Assembly (NCBI RefSeq): GCF_900476375.1
Contig: NZ_UPPP01000054.1
Location: 62,001 to 126,000 of the forward strand
Source: Allolucifera butyrica
GTDB taxonomy: Bacteria; Bacillota; Negativicutes; Sporomusales; UPPP01
DNA length: 64,000 nt
Direction: 5' to 3'
Part shown: piece by piece, positions 7,494 through 17,017 of the stretch
Numbering within the stretch: position 1 is the stretch's first letter
Layout of the letters: the number at the start of each line of letters is the position of its first letter
The notes under the pieces: model-generated
Told to the model about the DNA's origin: nothing
The model's input: the letters and a program-made list of their open reading frames with translations, nothing else
The model's database searches: none
Program-made: the position numbers and the translations under genes

Positions 7494-7920
7494 AGGAGGT
7501 TGCCGGACGATTGCCGTATTTCTTTTTTTCGGACGAGGCGGGAGCCTCCTCTGTGCAGGGATCTATTATTATAAAGGTCGGTCCGGTGCCGGTTACACCG
7601 GAGAATGTATGGCAATGATTATCATCGTAACTGGTGGTGCCCTGGAAGTAATGGGTGTGATTACCGTCCGGCAGGTCAATAGGCGGACAGGTCATGACAT
7701 CGACCCAGTGCCAGTGTCCGCCGTCTTCCTCGGCCAGAAAGGATGTACGAACGTGCAACCGGTGAACATGGACCGGCATATCCAGGCGAGCCGGTCCCGT
7801 GACGCCAACAATGACATGCTGGTGCTCCGCCGCTACATCGGCTTCCGTTAAAAAAGTATGCACATGCCTTTCATGAAGAACATCGTCGGCAGTAATTCGC
7901 TCTTCTTCGTTCGCAGGCAT
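7492..7920 (-). CDS. YmaF-family His-rich protein
   Basis: 142 residues containing many HxH and HxxxH pairs (HERHVH, EHQHV, VHVHRLHV, GHWHWV, NHTHYF, NHCHTF), the hallmark of the YmaF family of Firmicutes. These are small soluble proteins of unknown function; the histidines suggest metal binding. The C-terminal 20 residues are Ser/Lys rich and probably disordered. The ATG at 7918-7920 has AAGGAGGTG eight bases upstream, so the in-frame ATG at 7950 is unlikely. Monocistronic. Confidence 0.8.
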   Translation of the reverse strand: MPANEEERITADDVLHERHVHTFLTEADVAAEHQHVIVGVTGPARLDMPVHVHRLHVRTSFLAEEDGGHWHWVDVMTCPPIDLPDGNHTHYFQGTTSYDDNHCHTFSGVTGTGPTFIIIDPCTEEAPASSEKKKYGNRPATS

Positions 7921-8164
7921 GGAAATAACACCTCCTTCATCATGACTCATAGTATTTTATGCAGCCGTAGCGGTTTTGGTTAGCTTGGAAAGGAAGAAAA
8001 GCGGCCAGGAAAGAATAAAGTAGGCAGGGAATATACAACTGTGCCGCTTTAATGGCATGGAAAAAATCGGCTTATCGTTTGGAAGGAATTTTCCCAAAAT
8101 GATCGAATGAAAATTAGGATAAACTATCAACAAAATGAAGAATCAGCAGAAAGGTGGCTTTACA

Positions 8165-9388
8165 ATGGCGAAATTGAGGGGCAATGCCGTCGTAGCTCAA
8201 TCGGGTGGGCCGACAGCAGTAATTAACGCCAGCGCATGCGGTGTTATACAGGAAGCTCTGAAACATGAAGAAATTGAAAATGTATATGGAGCGCAGAATG
8301 GAATTGTCGGGATTCTAAACGGTGATTTATTCGATGTACGGAAAGAAAATCCCGCCGTAGTGGAGGGACTTAAATATACTCCGGGTGCCGCACTTGGTTC
8401 GGTACGTTATAAAGTAAAGACCAGGGAAGATTATGAACGGATTTTTGAGGCATTGAAGAAACATAATATTCGTTATTTCTTCTATAACGGCGGTAATGAT
8501 TCCATGGATACGGCCGATAAGGTAAATAAGCTGGCCGTAGAAAAGGGTTATGAAATGCGCTGCATCGGCGTACCGAAAACAGTGGATAATGATTTACCCT
8601 TTACGGATCACTGTCCCGGTTACGCCAGCGCTGCAAAATATCTGGCAACAACGGTGGCGGAATCCTGGATTGACCAGCGCGACCTGCCGTCTACTAAAAT
8701 TCTGATTGTAGAAGCCATGGGCCGTCATGCCGGCTGGCTGGCTGCGGCCGGCGCCCTGGCAAAGCGGGCCGATGACGATGGTCCCCATCTGGTTTATTTG
8801 CCGGAAGTGGTTTTTGATACTAATCAGTTTGTTAAAGATGTTCAAAATATATATAAAGCGGTTGACAGAGTGCTGATTGTGGTTTCGGAAGGGATTCATA
8901 CCGCCGATGGTACGCTCTTGGGCGAAAGCGGCGCTCGCGACGCTTTTGGCCATGCCCAGCTCGGCGGTTGTGCGCAGGTATTGAAAGATATTCTTGATAA
9001 AGAAGTGGGCGCCAAGAGCCGATACATCATTCCGGCTTCGGCGCAACGGGCCGCGGCCCATGTGGCTTCTTTAACCGATATCAATGAAGCCTGGCTGGTA
9101 GGCAAAAAAGCCGTTGAATATGCGGTAGAAGGAATTTCCGGCGTTATGGTGACACTGGAACGTGAACCGGGTAATGGATACCGGATAACGACAGGGAAGG
9201 CCAATCTTTCGGAAGTGGCCAATGTCGAAAAGAAAGTGCCTCTGGAATGGATCAATGCCGAAGGCAATAATGTAACGGCGGATTTCATTAATTATGCCCG
9301 TCCCCTGTTAGAAGGCGAACCGCCGCTCCGTTATGAAGGCGGTATTCCCGTGTTCTCCCGCTTAGCGAAGCATTTCATAGTTAAATAA
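8165..9388 (+). CDS. pfp: pyrophosphate-dependent 6-phosphofructokinase
   Basis: 407 residues of the PFK family. It phosphorylates fructose 6-phosphate reversibly using PPi in the cytosol. The phosphoryl-donor loop reads GGNDS, with Asp where ATP enzymes have Gly, and the catalytic segment is PKTVDND, with Lys where ATP enzymes have Gly. Both are the accepted markers of PPi use. MGRHAGWL is also conserved. The ATG at 8165 has AAAGGTGG upstream; the in-frame ATG at 8135 has none. Monocistronic, with a strong terminator. PPi-linked glycolysis fits an energy-limited anaerobe. Confidence 0.9.
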   Translation: MAKLRGNAVVAQSGGPTAVINASACGVIQEALKHEEIENVYGAQNGIVGILNGDLFDVRKENPAVVEGLKYTPGAALGSVRYKVKTREDYERIFEALKKHNIRYFFYNGGNDSMDTADKVNKLAVEKGYEMRCIGVPKTVDNDLPFTDHCPGYASAAKYLATTVAESWIDQRDLPSTKILIVEAMGRHAGWLAAAGALAKRADDDGPHLVYLPEVVFDTNQFVKDVQNIYKAVDRVLIVVSEGIHTADGTLLGESGARDAFGHAQLGGCAQVLKDILDKEVGAKSRYIIPASAQRAAAHVASLTDINEAWLVGKKAVEYAVEGISGVMVTLEREPGNGYRITTGKANLSEVANVEKKVPLEWINAEGNNVTADFINYARPLLEGEPPLRYEGGIPVFSRLAKHFIVK

Positions 9389-9408
9389 GATAAACTGTTA
9401 ATAGAAAA

Positions 9409-9443
9409 AACGTGGCTGTCTGGCTAGACAGCCACGTTTTTTT
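9409..9443 (+). terminator. terminator of the PPi-PFK gene
   Basis: Perfect 12-bp stem AACGTGGCTGTC / GACAGCCACGTT, loop TGGCTA, then TTTTTTT. The A-run before the stem lets it also work backwards. Confidence 0.93.
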
Positions 9444-9748
9444 ACCGTTCCAGTGTATTTGTGTTGTTACGGCTACATGATTCCTAGCCGCTTCCATCCA
9501 ATTTTCACCGTGCCCGGTGGTTAAGCAATTTCCTGAATTTCGGGACGGATTCTATCCTTTTATCTCCAGCTCCCGTTCTATCTCCAATTTCCAACATCTA
9601 ACATCAATATCCAACATCCACCGTCTAATTTCCTGCCTCATTCCAAAAATTCGCTAAAAAATTCTATTTCTGTAAGGCTGGTCTAAAGGAGAATTTGTTT
9701 TTCTCAAGAATATGATCAAAAAAAGAATCATAAAGGCGGGAGTAAGGA
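9444..9748. other. intergenic region with short degenerate repeats
   Basis: 305 bases without a gene. From about 9560 to 9640 the sequence is pyrimidine rich and built of short variants of TCTCCA, CCAACATC and CTAACATC. I saw no hairpin, no ORF and no clear promoter apart from the ribosome site of the next gene. Confidence 0.5.
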
Positions 9749-11545
9749 ATGAAAGGAACCGTAGTCGGAACCTGGGTAAATACGGCTCACAAAGTTTGGG
9801 GCAGTGAGCTTACGATAGAAGCGATGAAACAGGTTGGCTGGCCTAAGGATAAAATGTTTTTGCCGACGGAAGAGGTAGAAGATGACAAGCCAAGACAATT
9901 TGTCGCTTTTTTGGCCAGCCGTCTGAATAAGACGGAAGATGCCGTTTGGCTGGATATTGGTAAGGATAATGTAAAAACGTTTTTTCAAGTCTATCCAGCC
10001 TTTTTTCGTCAGGAAAATCTTTATTCGTTCTTGCGCTCCATGTATGATGTTCATGTTGTAATGGTGAAACGGATTCCCGGTGCCAAGCCGCCGGAATTGT
10101 TGATCGAGCCGGTATCCGAATATGAAGCCGTTCTAAGTTACCGTTCCCGGCGGGGAATGTTTGGTTATCTAAAGGGATTGCTGGCTGGAGCGGCGGAGCA
10201 TTTTCAGGAAAATATTCAGACCGAGACGATCGAGTCTTCAGCGGAACATATGAAGATTAAAATTCGTTTTCCCCAAGCGATTACATATACTACTACCTAT
10301 CATCTGAATCGTTTGTTATCGTTTGGCGTAATCCGCAGCGTGCCGGTTAAGGTGGCAGTGGCGGTAACGGTACTTTCCCTGATTGTGGACGGGGGACTGG
10401 CTGCGGCCGGAACCGGAATCCCGCTTTGGACGGCCGTTTTAAACGGGGTGCTGGCGGGGGGAACTGCGGCCTTCTTATTACGTCCGTTCACGGCCATCCG
10501 GGAAGAAATTCGCGCTATTCAGGAGCATCGCTATTTTGCCGAAACCAAGCTGGTAACCGGGGACTTGTTTGAAGATATTATGCAGATGCTGGCGCAGTAT
10601 AAGAAACGGGTAAAAAGTGAATTCACCGGCTTCAAGGGCATCGGGGACGAAATGAGCCGGTTTGCCGATGACTTTAATATGCTGGCTGACCGCATGAAAG
10701 GTACGTCCAGTGAAATATCGGGTGTCGTTCATGATGTAGCGAATGCGGCAACTAGTCAGGCCATGGAGACGGAAGAGGCTGTGGGAATTTTAAACGGCAA
10801 TTTGGAAATGCTGAAAACGGTGGTTAGAGAACAGAGCGAAAATAAACTGCAATTGGAAGTGGCGGTTGAGGAAATCAACAAAGGTTTTGGCGAGGTAAGA
10901 AGCTCCAGTGAAAAGTTGATGCAGAGTGTTGCTAAAACGGCAGATGTGAAGAAATCGGCAGAAAATCTGTTGGCGCAAGCAACTAAAATTAACGAAATTA
11001 CCGGCATGGTAGCGGCGATTGCCGGCCAGACCAACCTGTTGGCGCTGAATGCAGCCATTGAAGCAGCCCGGGCGGGCGAACAGGGACGCGGTTTTGCCGT
11101 TGTGGCCGAGGAAGTGAGGCAGCTGGCGGAGCAGTCTCACCTGCATTCAGACAGTATATCCAGCGATCTTAAAGTATTGATGGAAATTATCAGTAGTATT
11201 GTAAGGTTAATTGAAGAAGAATATACCATGCTCAACGCGGAAAGTCATCAATTGAATGAAGTGGTAAAAAATAATAACCGTCATGTGGAAAATATCCACA
11301 AAGTGGCCGATAATATTGTTGACATGGTTGATAAACTGGAGCATGAAATGACCGGTCTTAATCAGGTATATGGTAAAATTGAATCGCTGGCTGCCATTTC
11401 CGAGGAAAATTCGGCAGCCGGTGAGGAAGTAAGCGCTGCTGTACAGGTTTATAATGAAAAACTGCAGGACATGATGGAAAAAATCGGCGAATTTAAAACC
11501 GTCATTGAACATTTTTCCGAAGATATCAACCAATACCGGACTTGA
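9749..11545 (+). CDS. H-NOX (haem) methyl-accepting chemotaxis protein
   Basis: 598 residues. An H-NOX haem domain occupies 1-180, two TM helices lie at about 195-248, and the MCP signalling region follows (about 260-598, hairpin with [21 protein letters not shown]). The proximal haem ligand His102, Pro115 and the YxSxR motif (Y131, S133, R135) fall at the same numbers as in Thermoanaerobacter (Caldanaerobacter) tengcongensis H-NOX. So do the distal-pocket residues Trp9, Asn74 and Tyr140 that stabilise bound O2. I therefore infer O2 binding, and aerotaxis or oxygen avoidance as output. GGGAG precedes the ATG. Flanked by terminators, so probably monocistronic. Confidence 0.93.
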   Translation: MKGTVVGTWVNTAHKVWGSELTIEAMKQVGWPKDKMFLPTEEVEDDKPRQFVAFLASRLNKTEDAVWLDIGKDNVKTFFQVYPAFFRQENLYSFLRSMYDVHVVMVKRIPGAKPPELLIEPVSEYEAVLSYRSRRGMFGYLKGLLAGAAEHFQENIQTETIESSAEHMKIKIRFPQAITYTTTYHLNRLLSFGVIRSVPVKVAVAVTVLSLIVDGGLAAAGTGIPLWTAVLNGVLAGGTAAFLLRPFTAIREEIRAIQEHRYFAETKLVTGDLFEDIMQMLAQYKKRVKSEFTGFKGIGDEMSRFADDFNMLADRMKGTSSEISGVVHDVANAATSQAMETEEAVGILNGNLEMLKTVVREQSENKLQLEVAVEEINKGFGEVRSSSEKLMQSVAKTADVKKSAENLLAQATKINEITGMVAAIAGQTNLLALNAAIEAARAGEQGRGFAVVAEEVRQLAEQSHLHSDSISSDLKVLMEIISSIVRLIEEEYTMLNAESHQLNEVVKNNNRHVENIHKVADNIVDMVDKLEHEMTGLNQVYGKIESLAAISEENSAAGEEVSAAVQVYNEKLQDMMEKIGEFKTVIEHFSEDINQYRT

Positions 11546-11550
11546 CGGAA

Positions 11551-11578
11551 ACCGGGGAAGTAATTCCCCGGTTTTTTT
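11551..11578 (+). terminator. terminator of the H-NOX MCP gene
   Basis: 9-bp stem ACCGGGGAA / TTCCCCGGT, loop GTAA, followed by TTTTTT, five bases after the stop codon. Confidence 0.93.
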
Positions 11579-11587
11579 CTCGCCGGT

Positions 11588-11635
11588 TTTCCGTGCCCCG
11601 GCCCTGCGCAGGAAAACCGCATTAGGCGGTTTTTC
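11588..11635 (+). repeat. GC-rich repeat block with hairpin
   Basis: TTTCCGTGCCCCGGCCCTGC then the hairpin GAAAACCGC / GCGGTTTTTC (11612-11635). Member of the dispersed family; a second, weaker terminator behind the H-NOX gene. Confidence 0.6.
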
Positions 11636-11721
11636 TGATACCCTTCCAGTATGTGGCAGGATGAAAAGCCGCAAGTGCCGAATTAGGAAAAGAACATAAG
11701 AATAAACGGGGGGCTTGGCCA

Positions 11722-13323
11722 GTGGGAAAATGGGTCCGTAATGCGATTGTCGTATTGTTGACGTTGGTTTTTGCCGGGTTGGTTTCTCATTATTTTTATG
11801 CTAATTATCTAAGCGTAATGGCTGATTATGAAAAAGAGGTCCAGCACACATCCTATGCGCTGGAGCTTTATTTTAACGGCCATCTAAAGGCAATGCAATT
11901 ACTGGCGGCCCAAAAGGAAGTTGTGTCGCTTGATCCGGTACAGGCTTATGCCAAACTGGCTAATATGCGGGAACAGTTTCATCTGGCCGATGCCGCCCTG
12001 ATTGACCAAAACGGTGACTTTCTGGTTCGCCTGAATTCATCCCTTTTACCCAGAATTGACGACCCGGACAGTGTGGCAAAAGCATTTCAAGGCCGGCCGA
12101 TTGTATCCGGGCAGCTTAGGCAACCGGCGTCAGGCAAGATTTTGGCCGGATGGCTGGTGCCTATTTTTAATGCCAAAGGCGATATAAAGGCCGCCCTTAC
12201 CGGCATTGTTACGGGAGAGGACATTGGCAATATCTTAAACAATAGCAAACCGGCCAATGATCAGTGTATTTTTATTCTGGACAGCAACGGGAAGATGATT
12301 TATCATCCCTGGGGGCGGGAAATATATGATAGGGAAGCGAATTTAGTCCACGGCCGGCGGGATTATTACCGGCAAAACCAGGGTATTTTCACGCGTTGGT
12401 CGCCGGTGGAAAGAATGGAAAAACTGTATGTTTATTCCGCCGTAAATAATGCGGATTGGCGCGTAGTAATGGCCATACCGGTCAGGAGTGTTTATTGGGC
12501 GATATGGCAAAAATCGGCTCCCGGTATTGCCGTTTTAAGTTTGATTTTACTTTCTGTATTTCTTCTTATGCGCATTTTGTGGCAGGCCGCCGGACATGAG
12601 AAAGAACTGGAACGGCAACGCCTGGAACGAATGGACAGCGTCAATCAACTGGCGGCCGGGTTGGCCCATGAAATACGCAATCCCCTTACATCGATAAAAG
12701 GATTTATTCAGCTTATGCAATTAAGGAAAGGGCAAGTGCCGTCAGCCAGTCATCTTGAGCTGATATTAAGCGAGATCGACCGGATTGAACATTTGGTGAA
12801 TGAATTCCGGCAATTAGCCCGTCCGGTAAAAAAGCTCAGTCTTCAGCCCGTAGACCTTGATCAAATTCTGCAGGATGTAACTTTATTTATGCAGAGTCAG
12901 GCAATTAACAAAAATGCGGTTTTAGATTATCAAAGTCAGGGTTCATGCATGGTATTGGGTGACGCCAATCAATTAAAACAAGTCTGGATTAATTTATTGC
13001 GCAACGCCGTGGAGGCTATACCCAAAGGCGGCTATATCCAGGTTACCTTGTTGGCGGCGGGAGAAGAAGCAGTGGTGATTGTACGGGACAATGGCGCCGG
13101 AATCGCTCCGGATGCTCTCAAAAAGCTGGGTACACCTTTTTTTACTACCAAAGAGAAAGGCACAGGCCTAGGACTGTCGGTTTGTTATGCGATTATTCAT
13201 GAGCATCGGGGACGTATTCAGGTGGAAAGTTCCCTGGGGCAGGGAACGGCTTTTATTGTCCGGCTGCCGCGGGAAGAAAATCCGAGTATGAAAATGGTTC
13301 AAGACCCTTTAGCCGTGCCCTGA
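11722..13323 (+). CDS. dCache-type sensor histidine kinase
   Basis: 533 residues: TM helix (about 7-26), large extracytoplasmic region (about 30-260) with the texture of a double Cache domain, second TM (about 269-291), HisKA with H316 in LAAGLAHEIRNPLTSIKGF, and HATPase (NLLRNAVEAIP, DNGAGI, GTGLGLSV). It resembles the KinB/NtrB-like kinases of spore formers, whose outer domain binds small metabolites; the ligand is unknown. GTG start at 11722. No response regulator is adjacent, so it may feed a phosphorelay such as Spo0F/Spo0A or an unlinked regulator (inference). Confidence 0.85.
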   Translation: MGKWVRNAIVVLLTLVFAGLVSHYFYANYLSVMADYEKEVQHTSYALELYFNGHLKAMQLLAAQKEVVSLDPVQAYAKLANMREQFHLADAALIDQNGDFLVRLNSSLLPRIDDPDSVAKAFQGRPIVSGQLRQPASGKILAGWLVPIFNAKGDIKAALTGIVTGEDIGNILNNSKPANDQCIFILDSNGKMIYHPWGREIYDREANLVHGRRDYYRQNQGIFTRWSPVERMEKLYVYSAVNNADWRVVMAIPVRSVYWAIWQKSAPGIAVLSLILLSVFLLMRILWQAAGHEKELERQRLERMDSVNQLAAGLAHEIRNPLTSIKGFIQLMQLRKGQVPSASHLELILSEIDRIEHLVNEFRQLARPVKKLSLQPVDLDQILQDVTLFMQSQAINKNAVLDYQSQGSCMVLGDANQLKQVWINLLRNAVEAIPKGGYIQVTLLAAGEEAVVIVRDNGAGIAPDALKKLGTPFFTTKEKGTGLGLSVCYAIIHEHRGRIQVESSLGQGTAFIVRLPREENPSMKMVQDPLAVP

Positions 13324-13460
13324 GCGATAAAAAAAGATAAATGATTAGAACTTTTTTTCTTTTTCATATCATGAATTGAAAATTATTTTCTAAAATGGCA
13401 GGGATTTCGGATTGTAGGCTCGAATATTGTAGCTATTGAGACTGCGGAAGGAGGAAAAGT

Positions 13461-14876
13461 ATGGACGGACAATATGATATTGGACTGATCGGACTGGCCG
13501 TTATGGGGGAAAATCTGGCCTTGAATATGGCCAATAAAGGATTTCAGGTTGCGGTATATAACCGCACTGTTGCTAAAGTAGACAGTTTTCTACAGCAAAA
13601 GGCGACCGGCAAGCCGGTAGGCGGCGCTCATTCGGTCGCCGAACTGATTTCAATGCTGGCTAAACCGCGTAAAATTCTGCTCATGGTAAAAGCCGGCGGC
13701 CCTGTTGATGATATGATTGCCGAATTGGTGCCGCATTTGGAACAGGGAGATATTATCATTGACGGCGGCAATTCATTTTTTGCCGACACGCGGCGCCGGT
13801 ATGAAGCATTGAAGAAACAAGGCATCCGTTTTATCGGTCTCGGTGTATCCGGCGGGGAAGAAGGGGCTTTGCACGGCCCGAGTCTTATGCCGGGCGGCGA
13901 TGCCGACGCTTATGGGCAGGTTGCCCCCATTTTTACCACCATTGCCGCCCAGGTGGCCAATGGTTCCTGCTGCTCCTATGTTGGACCGGACGGGGCGGGG
14001 CATTATGTGAAAATGGTGCATAACGGAATTGAATATGGCGATATGCAGCTCATCAGTGAAGCGTATTTCATTATGAAACATGCCCTGGGCCTGACGGCGC
14101 CGGAACTTAATGCCGTATTCAGCAACTGGAACCAGGGTGAATTGAATTCTTATTTAATTGAAATTACAGCGGAGATCTTTTTGCAAACCGATGAGCAGAC
14201 GGGAGCCCCGCTGGTGGAGATCATTCTGGATAAAGCGGGTCAGAAAGGAACCGGTAAATGGACGTCCCAGAGCGCGTTGGAGCTGGGAGTTCCCACGCCA
14301 ACCATTACGGAGGCGGTATTTGCCCGCTGCATGTCGGCCTATAAGACGGAGCGGTTAGCAGCAGCCGGAATCCTTACCGGTCCGTCGGTACGGTATGACG
14401 GCAGCGGAGAGAAATTTATCCAGGCCATTCAAGATGCTTTGTATGCTTCCAAAATTTGTTCCTATGCCCAGGGTTTTGCCCTTTTAAAAGCGGCAGGGGA
14501 AGAATATAGCTGGAATTTAAATTATGGAGACATAGCCTTGCTATGGCGGGGCGGATGCATTATCCGGGCCCAATTTTTGGATCGCATTAATGAAGCGTTT
14601 AGGCAGGATCCTAAATTGCCCAATCTTCTCTTAGACCCGTTTTTCCGTGATGTATTGGCTCGGGTTCAGAGCAATTGGCGTCTGGTAGTCAAGGTCTGTA
14701 AGGAACTGGGAATTCCCACGCCGGCCTTTAGTGCATCTCTGGATTACTATGACAGTTATCGTCAGGCTGTGCTGCCGGCCAATCTGCTGCAGGCCCAGCG
14801 CGATTATTTTGGCGCTCATACTTATGAACGGAGTGACCGGCAAGGCATATTCCATACGGAGTGGCTGAAAAAGTAA
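13461..14876 (+). CDS. gnd: 6-phosphogluconate dehydrogenase, decarboxylating
   Basis: 471 residues, full length. It oxidises 6-phosphogluconate to ribulose 5-phosphate and CO2 in the oxidative pentose phosphate route. The Rossmann start IGLIGLAVMGENLALNMANKG with YNRT after the second strand fits NADP use. The substrate segments GVSGGEEGA, the catalytic Lys in HYVKMVHNGIEY and GTGKWT are present. GGAGG seven bases before the ATG. It stands alone, with no zwf or pgl beside it; a GCCGGGAA/TTTCCCGGC hairpin at 14909-14932 without a good T-run may end the transcript. Confidence 0.96.
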   Translation: MDGQYDIGLIGLAVMGENLALNMANKGFQVAVYNRTVAKVDSFLQQKATGKPVGGAHSVAELISMLAKPRKILLMVKAGGPVDDMIAELVPHLEQGDIIIDGGNSFFADTRRRYEALKKQGIRFIGLGVSGGEEGALHGPSLMPGGDADAYGQVAPIFTTIAAQVANGSCCSYVGPDGAGHYVKMVHNGIEYGDMQLISEAYFIMKHALGLTAPELNAVFSNWNQGELNSYLIEITAEIFLQTDEQTGAPLVEIILDKAGQKGTGKWTSQSALELGVPTPTITEAVFARCMSAYKTERLAAAGILTGPSVRYDGSGEKFIQAIQDALYASKICSYAQGFALLKAAGEEYSWNLNYGDIALLWRGGCIIRAQFLDRINEAFRQDPKLPNLLLDPFFRDVLARVQSNWRLVVKVCKELGIPTPAFSASLDYYDSYRQAVLPANLLQAQRDYFGAHTYERSDRQGIFHTEWLKK

Positions 14877-15061
14877 ATTGCGGTGAAAATAGGGCGGATT
14901 TGGCCGAATTGCCGGGAATATATTTCCCGGCAATAATAATTTGACGAGCCCTGTCTGATCCTTTTTTATAAGTTCAGGGGGCGAAATATGGGTTCTTTGG
15001 CATTTGTCTGAAAATATGATATGATTATGTCAAAGTTTAGATGTATTGTGGAGGTCGGCTC

Positions 15062-16969
15062 ATGATTCGTGAACTTCGCAGCAAGGAGAAGCTGGAACAA
15101 TATTACCGTAAATTTATGCAAGAAGGCATCCTGGACCCGAATGTGCATCCCTGGGTGGCCGAATCCTGGCAGCGGAGCCGGGATTGGAATGTACCCCATG
15201 AAACCATGCCGGTGTTGTCCAGATTAGATAAAACTGAGATTGAGAAACACCGGGAAAAGCATTATCCGGCCATGGAGTTTCTGGGAGGTCTTCACCGGGA
15301 AATCGGTGAGTTCTTTAACATTTATAATTTGAGTTTGTTGCTTTTAGACAATGAAAGTTATGTCCTGGAAAGTTACGCCCTCCCGTTCTTTCAAAGAACC
15401 CCGGGTGAGCTTTTAGGGGCACGTCTGGCGGAGAAAGATATCGGTACATCAAGCATTGGTATCGCGCTCGAACACAAGACTCCTTTTCTTTTATTCGGCC
15501 CGGAAATGTGGATTAAAGAATGTCAGACAGGAGATGCCTGTTCCGCGCCGATTCTGGTTGACGGACAGGTGCAGTACATTGTGACTCTGGTTTCGGTAGA
15601 ACAGGAAAAATTGCCGCATACGGCGCTGCTTTCCTTGCTGTTAAGTATGAAATATGCCATGGAAAATTATCTTTCCATGGCTTCCCGTCTGGATGCCCGG
15701 CATGCTATTCTGGATGCCGTTCCTTTGGCCGTGTATCATATCATGCCGGGTGGTGAAGTAGCGTATACCAACGAATTGGGGCATAGCCGCCTGACAGGTA
15801 TCAATCCTCAGGGCGATAAAGCAGGCTCTTTCCCCAATCTGGGAGATGTAGTGCTGAACTACCGGCATACACCTTTATTTAAGGGCTTTTTAGGGATTCC
15901 GTCATATAATAAGGAAGTAACGTGGATTACGCCGCGCAAAACCTATGAAGATATTACCACCGTAGTTCCCCTGCTGCGAAGCGGGCAGGTAAACAGCGTC
16001 GTGGCCGTATCTCTGCCTATTGAAGATTTGCGCATGCTGGTGGCCCATGCCGCAGGATACAAGGCCCGCTATAGTTTAACCAGTATTGTTGGCCAGGTGC
16101 CGGCGGTTGAAGCTATGAAGGAAAAGGCGGCCAGAGCAGCCCGCAGTTCCCACCATTTATTGCTGCAGGGAGAGTCGGGTACAGGCAAACAGAGACTGGC
16201 CCACGGCATTCATCAGGCCAGCCCCCGGGCGGCCGGACCGTTGATCGGGATCCGGTGCGGCGATATGCCGCCGGAATTACTGGAAAGTGAACTGTTTGGC
16301 ACGGCCGATTCCCTGGAGGAAAGCCGGCCGGGAAAATTGGAACTGGCGAATGGAGGAACGCTTTTCCTGGATGAGGTGGAAAAGCTGCCGGCAGCATTGG
16401 CGGACCGCTTGAGTAAAGCGTTGCGGCAGGGCCAGTTGTACCGGACCGGCGAGGAGGTAATCCGGGCTTTTGATGTCAGGGTAATTGCCGCTTGTGATAA
16501 TGATTTGAAACGGCTGACAGAAAAGAATTTATTTTCGGCTGAGTTATTTGAATTGATAGCCCGGACAGTGATCCGCATTCCTCCTCTCAGGATGCGGCGT
16601 GACGATATTCCCTTATTGGCGGAGCACATTATTGCGGAACTGGCGGAACAAAATCATCTGACAGTAAAGAATCTGACTCCGGAAGCAGCGGAAGTTCTGA
16701 AAGCCGGTGACTGGCCGGGCAATATTAAACAACTGCAGGGCGTGGTGGAGCAGGCTTTCTTCCGTACACAAAAAACGGTGATCACGCCGGAGGATATTAC
16801 TCTTCCGGGGGAATCCGGCCCGGGGAAAGCCTGGAAGGAAGACCGGGAGGCATTTATCGAGTTATGGAAAGCAACCGGCGGAAATATCAGCCGGCTGGCG
16901 AATATGCTTGACGTTAGCCGGGTTACATTATACCGGTATCTGAAAAAATACGGAATTGAGAAAGAATAA
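15062..16969 (+). CDS. AcoR/DhaR-like AAA+ transcriptional regulator lacking GAFTGA
   Basis: 635 residues: N-terminal AcoR-type region with WVAESWQRSRDW and a GAF-like domain (about 60-215), PAS-like domain (about 220-330), AAA+ domain with Walker A GESGTGK (about 368) and Walker B LFLDE (about 433), and a Fis-type helix-turn-helix (GNISRLANMLDVSRVTLYRYL). Between ELFG and RPGKLE, enhancer-binding proteins carry the GAFTGA loop that contacts sigma-54; here that stretch is TADSLEES and the loop is absent. Such proteins, for example E. coli DhaR and TyrR, act on sigma-70 promoters. The ATG at 15062 follows TGGAGGT. Target unknown. Confidence 0.85.
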   Translation: MIRELRSKEKLEQYYRKFMQEGILDPNVHPWVAESWQRSRDWNVPHETMPVLSRLDKTEIEKHREKHYPAMEFLGGLHREIGEFFNIYNLSLLLLDNESYVLESYALPFFQRTPGELLGARLAEKDIGTSSIGIALEHKTPFLLFGPEMWIKECQTGDACSAPILVDGQVQYIVTLVSVEQEKLPHTALLSLLLSMKYAMENYLSMASRLDARHAILDAVPLAVYHIMPGGEVAYTNELGHSRLTGINPQGDKAGSFPNLGDVVLNYRHTPLFKGFLGIPSYNKEVTWITPRKTYEDITTVVPLLRSGQVNSVVAVSLPIEDLRMLVAHAAGYKARYSLTSIVGQVPAVEAMKEKAARAARSSHHLLLQGESGTGKQRLAHGIHQASPRAAGPLIGIRCGDMPPELLESELFGTADSLEESRPGKLELANGGTLFLDEVEKLPAALADRLSKALRQGQLYRTGEEVIRAFDVRVIAACDNDLKRLTEKNLFSAELFELIARTVIRIPPLRMRRDDIPLLAEHIIAELAEQNHLTVKNLTPEAAEVLKAGDWPGNIKQLQGVVEQAFFRTQKTVITPEDITLPGESGPGKAWKEDREAFIELWKATGGNISRLANMLDVSRVTLYRYLKKYGIEKE

Positions 16970-17017
16970 GGTACACCGGCAATAACCGGCGTGACTTATT
17001 CCGGAGGGATAACACGG

